NCBI GenBank assembly: GCA_947177925.1
Contig: CAMWWJ010000092.1
Coordinates: forward strand, 1-10,624
Origin: an uncultured Lachnospiraceae bacterium
GTDB lineage: Bacteria > Bacillota > Clostridia > Lachnospirales > Lachnospiraceae
Reading direction: 5' to 3'
DNA: 10,624 bases
In this document: in pieces, positions 6,502-10,624 of the stretch
Layout: the number at the start of each line of letters is the position of its first letter
Numbering within the stretch: the first letter of the stretch is position 1
Translations under genes and position numbers: made by a program
The notes under the pieces: generated by a model
The model's input: only the letters and a program-made list of their open reading frames with translations
What the model was told of the DNA's origin: nothing
Database searches by the model: none

Positions 6502-7499
6502 ATGCGTTGCAGCGGATCAATCAGGATATAAAAACAGGCCAGTTTCAGCAGATTTATCTTTTGACCGGAGAAGAAGACTATTTGCGGAATCAATATAAAA
6601 ACAGATTAAAGTCAGCTCTGCTTGGTGCAGGGGATCAAATGAACCTAAATCTTTTTCAAGGAAAGGAAGCAGCGCCCCAAGCCATTATAGATATGGCGGA
6701 AACTATGCCGTTTTTGGCAGAAAGACGGGTAATTGTCCTGGACAATACAGGGCTTTTGAAAGGGGCTCAGGAAGCTTTTGCGGAATATTTGAAGGAACCT
6801 GCCGAAACAGCTTTTTTTGTGATTTCGGAAAAAGAAGTGGATAAAAGGAGCAGGGTGTATAAGGCAATCCGTCAAAAGGGATATATATGTGAATTTAAAG
6901 AACAGGATGAAAATACACTGAAAAAGTGGATACGGCAGTCTGTTGCAAAGGAAAATAAGCAGATAGAAGAAAAGGCATTGGCTTTGTTTTTAAATAAAAC
7001 AGGTACGGATATGTCCGGAATCAAGACGGAAATGGAAAAGCTTTTATGCTACTGCCATAAGCAGGACACCATAACCTGGAAAGATGTGGAAGCCGTTACA
7101 ACGGAGCGGATAACTAACCGGATTTTTGATATGATCCGGGCGGTTGCGGAACGGAAGCAAAAGCAGGCTCTTGATCTGTATTATGATTTATTATCTCTTA
7201 AGGAACCTCCTTTGCGCATTCTTGCCCTGCTTGCAAGGCAGTTTCAAATGCTTCTTCAGGTAAAGGGCCTGAAGGAGAAAGGACACGACAGCCGCTATAT
7301 AGGGGAAAAGACGGGTCTACAGCCCTTTATAGCAAAAAAGTACATGGATCAGTCGGCAGGTTTTAAGACATGGATGCTTAGGAAAGCGGTAGAGGACTGC
7401 GTACAGGCGGAGGAGGATGTAAAAACAGGAAAATTAAATGATATGATCAGCGTGGAGCTTCTTATCATTAAATACAGCAGCCTGCAGGCCGGCAATTAA
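6498..7499 (+). CDS. holA: DNA polymerase III delta subunit (clamp loader)
   Basis: HolA is the wrench subunit of the clamp loader that opens the beta clamp. The protein has 333 residues from GTG, typical for the family. The N-terminal AAA-like domain shows the family opening IYLLTGEEDYLRN (about 19-31), then MPFLAERRVIVLDN (70-83), which resembles the usual start of strand 3. Domain II contains TGTDMSGIKTEMEKLL (about 168-183) and the VEAVTTERITNRIFDMIRA region (about 197-215). The collar domain has PPLRILALLARQFQMLLQVK (237-256), and the C-terminus ends with the helix MISVELLIIKYSSL. The start is uncertain: GTG 6498 or TTG 6507, which differ by three residues. No ATG is available in frame after the comEC stop. 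rpsT often follows holA in Firmicutes, but here an enzyme I-like remnant does. Placement in a competence operon is common in Firmicutes. Confidence 0.93.
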   Translation: MNALQRINQDIKTGQFQQIYLLTGEEDYLRNQYKNRLKSALLGAGDQMNLNLFQGKEAAPQAIIDMAETMPFLAERRVIVLDNTGLLKGAQEAFAEYLKEPAETAFFVISEKEVDKRSRVYKAIRQKGYICEFKEQDENTLKKWIRQSVAKENKQIEEKALALFLNKTGTDMSGIKTEMEKLLCYCHKQDTITWKDVEAVTTERITNRIFDMIRAVAERKQKQALDLYYDLLSLKEPPLRILALLARQFQMLLQVKGLKEKGHDSRYIGEKTGLQPFIAKKYMDQSAGFKTWMLRKAVEDCVQAEEDVKTGKLNDMISVELLIIKYSSLQAGN

Positions 7500-7602
7500 A
7501 TGGAAATGGAGAGGGAAAGAGCACAACCTATAGTTATCTATAGAGCTCATGCAGTAAAAGAAGGGGGCGCAGCAATGGAAAGTTATAAGGGGAAATCTTA
7601 AA

Positions 7603-7680
7603 ATGGGAATCGATGAGCTTTCTGTATCTCCGGGTTTTGTGCTTCCGGTACGAAAAGCCATCAGGGAGAGCAATGTTTAG
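7603..7680 (+). pseudogene. Remnant of the C-terminus of PTS enzyme I (or a 25-residue small ORF derived from it)
   Basis: The frame reads 25 residues, MGIDELSVSP followed by GF, VLPVRKAIRE and SNV, then TAG. This matches the pattern near the end of phosphoenolpyruvate-protein phosphotransferase (PtsI), where LLGMGLDEFSMS-type and VLPLRK-type sequences are conserved in the PEP-utilizer C domain. The same frame is open back to 7558 (KKGAQQWKVIRGNLK), but that part no longer looks like PtsI. The catalytic CGE motif that should lie about 25 residues upstream is missing in every frame. AAGGGGA (7587-7593) sits about 9 nt before the ATG, so a small peptide could still be made. I read it as the 3' end of a deleted or decayed ptsI-like gene. 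Resemblance is judged from memory of the family, not from a search. Confidence 0.55.
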
Positions 7681-7701
7681 CGCATGAAAAGATATTAAGT
7701 G

Positions 7702-7730
7702 AAAAAGAGGACTATATAGTCCTTTTTTTT
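7702..7730 (+). terminator. Intrinsic terminator ending the comEA-holA block
   Basis: AGGACTATATAGTCCT (7708-7723) is a perfect 16-nt palindrome: a 6-bp stem around an ATAT loop, or a longer stem as DNA. A run of eight T follows (7723-7730). Five A precede the stem (7702-7706), so the hairpin can extend and might also stop transcription from the other strand. Confidence 0.85.
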
Positions 7731-7821
7731 GTACACTTCTTTTTGTAAAATGCACATATATTCCAAAGGCAAAAACGGAAACAGATAAGTTCAAAAATCA
7801 TATTATGAAAGGAGAATCATT

Positions 7822-8190
7822 ATGAAAAGGAAAAAGAACTTCATACTTGTGACGGCGATATTGCTTTTAGCGGCAGTATTGTCCTGGGCAGGAACCGTAT
7901 ACAGTAAAGGTGCGGATACATATGGATTGAGAGACCGCCGCTTAAAAGAACAGGAGCAGGAATGTCTTTTGGAGATCAGGACAGTTTTGCAGGGGTACCA
8001 CTGTGAAGAAAGCGGAATAACAATGACCAAAATTATTGATAGAAAGGGAAACAGGCAATACAAGGTAGTAATCCATCATAAGAAAATTAAGGAGATGGAC
8101 TTGGCAAAAAAAGAAAAATTAAAAAAGGATTTGGCAAAAATTAGATTCAAACAGAGAAATTTTTCAATATCCTATGAATTTCTTCTTTAA
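7822..8190 (+). CDS. Membrane-anchored or secreted small protein of unknown function
   Basis: I do not recognise this 122-residue protein. It begins with a basic N-terminus (MKRKKN) and one hydrophobic segment (about 7-24) ending WAGTVYS, so it is either cleaved and secreted or held as a signal anchor. The external part is small and strongly charged. A helical region (about 37-58, RDRRLKEQEQECLLEIRTVL) is followed by a likely beta section (GITMTKIIDRKGNRQYKVVIHHKKI). A lysine-rich helix comes next (about 90-110), then a terminal strand (NFSISYEFLL). Two cysteines (C48, C61) could form a disulfide. The ribosome binding site AAAGGAGA lies 6 nt before the ATG. It stands alone between a terminator and the promoter of the next gene. 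Start and reading frame are well supported by the ribosome binding site and composition; no function is proposed. Confidence 0.75.
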   Translation: MKRKKNFILVTAILLLAAVLSWAGTVYSKGADTYGLRDRRLKEQEQECLLEIRTVLQGYHCEESGITMTKIIDRKGNRQYKVVIHHKKIKEMDLAKKEKLKKDLAKIRFKQRNFSISYEFLL

Positions 8191-8207
8191 AACCTGTCAA
8201 GAAACAC

Positions 8208-8236
8208 ATGACAATCAATCGCTTAGGGATTATAAT
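8208..8236 (+). promoter_or_regulatory. Sigma-A promoter of the DUF1653 gene
   Basis: The -35 box ATGACA (8208-8213, 5 of 6) and the -10 box TATAAT (8231-8236, perfect) are 17 bp apart. Transcription should start near 8243, leaving about 60 nt of leader before the ATG at 8303. TGTCA (8195-8199) and TGACA (8209-8213) form a short inverted repeat reaching into the -35 box, a possible but unproven operator. Confidence 0.75.
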
Positions 8237-8302
8237 ATAACATTATCGGAAGCTGTAGTGTGACTTTTTTGATCATGCAAAGCTGCATAAAGGAGATAAG
8301 TT

Positions 8303-8893
8303 ATGAGAAATAATCCAAAGCCATATGAAGTTTATGAGCATTTTAAAGGAAACAGGTATCAGATCATTACGTTGGCACAGCATTCTGAAACCGAAGAAGA
8401 TATGGTAGTCTATCAGGCGCTGTATGGGGAATATAAAATGTATGTGCGTCCCCTTTCCCAGTTTATGGGAATGGTAGATGAAAAGAAATATCCAGAGCAA
8501 AAGGGACAATATCGCTTTCAAAAGGTAAATGAGGAAATCTCAGAGGAAAAGGAACAGAAAAGAGCTGCCGAATCCGTTGTGGAGGAAGCTTTGGAAGTTG
8601 CAAGCGGACCGGACGTGGAGGAAGCTTTGGAAACTGTGGATCCGGAAGGCGAAGCGGTTATGAATGAAGCGGGCATTGATCCTATGGTAATGGATTTTCT
8701 GGATGCGGATACTTATGAAGAAAGATTAAATATTTTGGCGGCACTTCATCATAGGATTACGGATGACATGATCAATACTATGGCAATTTCCGTGGATGTT
8801 GAAATCGAGGATGGTCCCATTGAGACAAGATATGAGGAATTAAAGCATTGTCTTGTTACATTCCAGAAATATCAGTGCAGCCGCATGCGCTGA
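8303..8893 (+). CDS. DUF1653 domain protein with acidic insert and C-terminal extension
   Basis: The first 75 residues are a clear DUF1653 domain: YEVYEHFKGNRYQIITLAQH, then VVYQALYGEYKMYVRPLSQF. This small fold is common in bacteria and has no settled function. Most such proteins are about 70-100 residues, while this one has 196. The added part has an acidic, glutamate-rich stretch (about 77-120) containing two copies of VEEALE (93-98 and 105-110). Their DNA is an exact 18-bp repeat (8579-8596 and 8615-8632), a sign of a 36-bp internal duplication. The C-terminal section (about 124-196, GIDPMVMDFLDADTYEERL to the end) is predicted mostly helical and not recognised. AAAGGAGA (8289-8296) precedes the ATG, and it has its own strong promoter. 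It is likely cytoplasmic, as no signal or membrane segment is visible. Confidence 0.85.
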   Translation: MRNNPKPYEVYEHFKGNRYQIITLAQHSETEEDMVVYQALYGEYKMYVRPLSQFMGMVDEKKYPEQKGQYRFQKVNEEISEEKEQKRAAESVVEEALEVASGPDVEEALETVDPEGEAVMNEAGIDPMVMDFLDADTYEERLNILAALHHRITDDMINTMAISVDVEIEDGPIETRYEELKHCLVTFQKYQCSRMR

Positions 8894-8904
8894 TAAGATA
8901 GGGT

Positions 8905-8930
8905 GGCAGTCAGGCTGTCTGCCGGTTTTT
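8905..8930 (+). terminator. Probable weak intrinsic terminator after the DUF1653 gene
   Basis: GGCAG (8905-8909) pairs with CTGCC (8919-8923), extended by CA/TG across a T-T mismatch around a GGC loop. GG and five T follow (8924-8930). It lies 11 nt after the stop codon. The short U-run and the internal mismatch make it weaker than the one at 7708-7730. Confidence 0.5.
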
Positions 8931-8943
8931 GAAAGCGCTTCCA
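8930..8943. promoter_or_regulatory. Catabolite-responsive element (cre), CcpA binding site
   Basis: TGAAAGCGCTTCCA fits the Gram-positive cre consensus TGWAARCGYTWNCW at every position and has the typical near-palindromic GAAAGCGCTTCC core. It lies 60 nt ahead of the 5'-nucleotidase ATG, where it would sit in or just upstream of the promoter. I cannot fix that promoter: TTGTTT with TTAGAT 17 bp later is a poor candidate. CcpA would repress the downstream pair if the site overlaps the promoter, or could activate if it lies upstream. Confidence 0.7.
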
Positions 8944-9002
8944 AAATAGAATTTTGTTTTCAGAATGCTCAAGTTGTTAGATGACTATTTTGGAGGGATA
9001 TT

Positions 9003-9911
9003 ATGGCATATAGCTTGAAACATAAATTAGTAGTAGGAGTAAGCTCCAGAGCCTTATTTGATTTGAGTAAGGAAAATGAGATTTTTGAAAGAGAGGGAAT
9101 GGAAGCTTATTGTCAGTATCAGGTGGCACATGAAAATGAGATTCTTTTACCGGGGCCGGGGTTTTCCCTGATCAGGGCATTATTAAGGCTGAATGAGCTT
9201 CCGGGAAATGAAGGCAGGGTAGAGGTAATCATCATGTCCAGAAGCAGCACAGATGCTTCCCTGCGGATATTTCATTCCATCAGGCATTATGGACTTCCTA
9301 TCACAAGAGCGGTGCTGTCGGGCGGCGGTTCCCTTGCCCCTTATTTAGAAGCTCTTGAAGCGGACTTATTTTTATCGGCCAATGAGGAGGATGTGCAAAG
9401 CGCTATAGACTTTGGCATTGCAGCGGGAATGATTATCAATGGGAAACTTCATACATATGAGGAGGATGGAGATTTCAAGCAGATAAGAATTGCCTTTGAC
9501 GGGGATGCTGTGTTGTTTACTGATGAGTCGGAAAAGCTTTTCCAAAAAAGCGGATTGGCGGCTTTTGAGGAAAATGAAAGAAAGCAGGCATGGAATCCGT
9601 TGCAGGAAGGACCTTTTGCAAAGTTTTTAAAAACCATTTCAGAGATTCAAAAGGAATTTCCAGAACAAAAGGTGCCTATCAGGACTGCTCTTGTAACATC
9701 CAGATGTGCGCCCGCGCATGAGCGGGTCATCCGTACGTTGCGGGCATGGAATGTAAGGGTTGATGAAGCCTATTTTCTCGGAGGAATTTCAAAGAAAGAC
9801 GTGCTTAAAGCATTTGATGCCCAGATATTCTTTGATGATCAGATGATTCATGCACTTGCTGCATCAGAGGTGGTTCCCTCTGCAAGAGTGCCTTATAAAA
9901 ATTCCGCATAA
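9003..9911 (+). CDS. Cytosolic 5'-nucleotidase (NT5C1-like family)
   Basis: Hydrolyses nucleoside 5'-monophosphates, in this family typically AMP or IMP, to the nucleoside and phosphate in the cytoplasm. The 302-residue length fits the 5-nucleotidase family (PF06189). Conserved stretches can be read in order: LVVGVSSRALFDL (9-21), EVIIMSRSSTDASLRIFHSI (74-93), GLPITRAVLSGGGSLAPYL (97-115), DLFLSANEEDV (121-131), the aspartate motif IAFDGDAVLF (163-172), RTALVTSRCAPAHERVIRTL (227-246), YFLGGISKKDVL (257-268) and IFFDDQ (275-280). These correspond to the HAD-like catalytic core, and none is broken. GGAGGG (8992-8997) precedes the ATG. It is followed by sfsA after 25 nt, so the two are probably co-transcribed, and a cre site lies upstream. 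Exact substrate preference cannot be read from sequence. Confidence 0.9.
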   Translation: MAYSLKHKLVVGVSSRALFDLSKENEIFEREGMEAYCQYQVAHENEILLPGPGFSLIRALLRLNELPGNEGRVEVIIMSRSSTDASLRIFHSIRHYGLPITRAVLSGGGSLAPYLEALEADLFLSANEEDVQSAIDFGIAAGMIINGKLHTYEEDGDFKQIRIAFDGDAVLFTDESEKLFQKSGLAAFEENERKQAWNPLQEGPFAKFLKTISEIQKEFPEQKVPIRTALVTSRCAPAHERVIRTLRAWNVRVDEAYFLGGISKKDVLKAFDAQIFFDDQMIHALAASEVVPSARVPYKNSA

Positions 9912-9936
9912 TCATAATAAAGGAACAGGAGAAAAA

Positions 9937-10624
9937 ATGGAATATAAAAGAATCGTGGCGGGCCGGTTTGTGAAAAGACCAAACCGGTTCATTGCGCATG
10001 TGGATATTAACGGGAAAATAGAAGTCTGTCATGTGAAAAATACGGGAAGGTGTAAGGAACTGCTGATAGAAGGCTGCAGGGTATATTTAGAGGAAAGTGA
10101 TAATCCAGACAGAAAGACAAAGTATGATTTAGTTGCCGTAGAAAAAGGAAGCCTTTTGATCAATATGGATTCCAATGCGCCCAATCAGGCGGTGAAAGAA
10201 TGGCTGAAGGATTCAAAATGCGGGCTTTTCTGTGGGGAAGAGGAGCTTTTCGTAAAGCCTGAGTGCAAATATGGAAAATCCAGATTTGATTTTTATATAG
10301 AGGCTGGAAGCAGAAAAATATTTATGGAAGTAAAGGGAGTTACTTTAGAGGAGCAGGGAGTAGTAAAATTTCCGGACGCCCCATCGGAAAGAGCCGTAAA
10401 GCATTTAGAGGAGCTGATTCTGGCAATGAAAGACGGATATGAAGCTTATGTGATGTTCGTTGTCCAGATGAAGGGAGTGGATTATTTTAAGCCAAATGCA
10501 GCGACCCATCCGGAATTTGCGGCCGTTTTAAAAAAGGCGGCGGAAAAAGGTGTAAATGTGCTGGCATATGACTGTCAGGTAACGGAAAATTCCATGAAAA
10601 TAGACAAGCCGGTAAAAGTTTGCC
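9937..10624 (+). CDS. sfsA: SfsA family DNA-binding nuclease, cut off by the window end
   Basis: SfsA was first named in E. coli for stimulating sugar fermentation; the family has an N-terminal OB-fold and a PD-(D/E)XK nuclease-like domain. The 229 visible codons are nearly the whole protein (usual length about 230-240). The opening FVKRPNRFIAHV (11-22) and VKNTGRCKELL (33-43) are family signatures. The nuclease core has SRFDFY with D118 and FMEVKGVTLE with E131 and K133. FPDAPSERAVKHLEEL (145-160) is the well-conserved segment after it. The frame is open with no stop to the last base, ending ...KPVKVC. AGGAG (9927-9931) sits 5 nt before the ATG. An 8-bp inverted repeat lies within codons 9-17. 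It is probably in one operon with the upstream nucleotidase. Confidence 0.93.
   Translation, partial: MEYKRIVAGRFVKRPNRFIAHVDINGKIEVCHVKNTGRCKELLIEGCRVYLEESDNPDRKTKYDLVAVEKGSLLINMDSNAPNQAVKEWLKDSKCGLFCGEEELFVKPECKYGKSRFDFYIEAGSRKIFMEVKGVTLEEQGVVKFPDAPSERAVKHLEELILAMKDGYEAYVMFVVQMKGVDYFKPNAATHPEFAAVLKKAAEKGVNVLAYDCQVTENSMKIDKPVKVC
9963..9987. repeat. Perfect 8-bp inverted repeat at the start of sfsA
   Basis: CCGGTTTG (9963-9970) and CAAACCGG (9980-9987) are exact reverse complements around a 9-nt loop. The hairpin falls 26 nt after the sfsA ATG, inside coding sequence. It may be chance, since the codons encode the conserved RFVKRPNRF stretch, or it may slow translation or bind a protein. No T-tract follows, so it is not a terminator. 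Confidence 0.6.

Larger units (their letters stand above)
7500..7821. other. 322-bp gap after holA: coding remnant, terminator and weak promoter signals
   Basis: No intact gene of ordinary size fits here. From the holA stop there is a 33-codon frame (7500-7601, beginning MEMERERAQP) with no recognisable similarity. A small inverted repeat CTATAG-ttat-CTATAG follows holA by about 26 nt. An enzyme I-like C-terminal fragment lies at 7603-7680 and an intrinsic terminator at 7708-7730. A -10-like TATATT (7757-7762) has no good -35 partner. AAAGGAGA at 7808-7815 is the ribosome binding site of the next gene. Confidence 0.6.

Noticed and set aside
7528..7543. CTATAG-ttat-CTATAG inverted repeat just after holA
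   Set aside because: CTATAG is itself palindromic, the stem is short and AT-rich, and no T-run follows, so it is not supported as a terminator or operator.
7500..7601. 33-codon frame starting directly at the holA stop
   Set aside because: It has no recognisable similarity and no clear ribosome binding site, and is likely chance or part of the decayed region.
7434..7794. Two overlapping minus-strand frames (79 and 86 residues) in the gap after holA
   Set aside because: They lie antisense to the enzyme I-like fragment and cross the terminator; composition is shadow-like with no visible start signal. The + strand reading explains the region better.
8243..8302. Riboswitch in the leader of the DUF1653 gene
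   Set aside because: At about 60 nt it is short, and I see no conserved riboswitch core or terminator/antiterminator pair.

Overview
The window looks like the chromosome of a low-to-moderate-GC Gram-positive anaerobe in the Clostridia, most probably a Lachnospiraceae-type gut Firmicute. This rests on strong AGGAGG-like ribosome binding sites, sigma-A-type promoters, a CcpA-type cre site, a GerMN lipoprotein and a DUF1653 protein. It is an inference from gene content and style; no marker gene such as rRNA is present. All convincing genes are on the + strand.

Layout. Positions 1-486 hold no confident gene. They carry an almost perfect 148-nt hairpin element (182-329, perfect 27-bp arms), a C9 tract, and a good sigma-A promoter (406-434) whose -10 overlaps a small dyad. 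From 487 to 7499 six genes run in one direction with gaps of 8 to 43 nt: a ComEA-like lipoprotein with SLBB and helix-hairpin-helix domains, an OmpR-family response regulator, its histidine kinase, a two-domain GerMN lipoprotein, the competence channel ComEC, and DNA polymerase III delta (holA). A clear intrinsic terminator (7708-7730) ends this block. Between holA and that terminator lies a short coding remnant resembling the extreme C-terminus of PTS enzyme I (7603-7680).

Downstream are a membrane-anchored 122-residue protein of unknown function (7822-8190), a DUF1653 protein with its own promoter and an acidic internal duplication (8303-8893), and then, behind a perfect cre match (8930-8943), a cytosolic 5'-nucleotidase (9003-9911) and sfsA (9937 to the window end, lacking only its last few residues).

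How they work together. ComEA binds incoming DNA outside the membrane and ComEC passes one strand through it. The two-component system and GerMN lipoprotein between them suggest an envelope-sensing module co-transcribed with DNA-uptake genes, but the link is positional. The cre site suggests that nucleotide salvage (5'-nucleotidase) and SfsA are under carbon catabolite control. The features most worth following up are the long hairpin element, the embedded two-component system, and the enzyme I relic.
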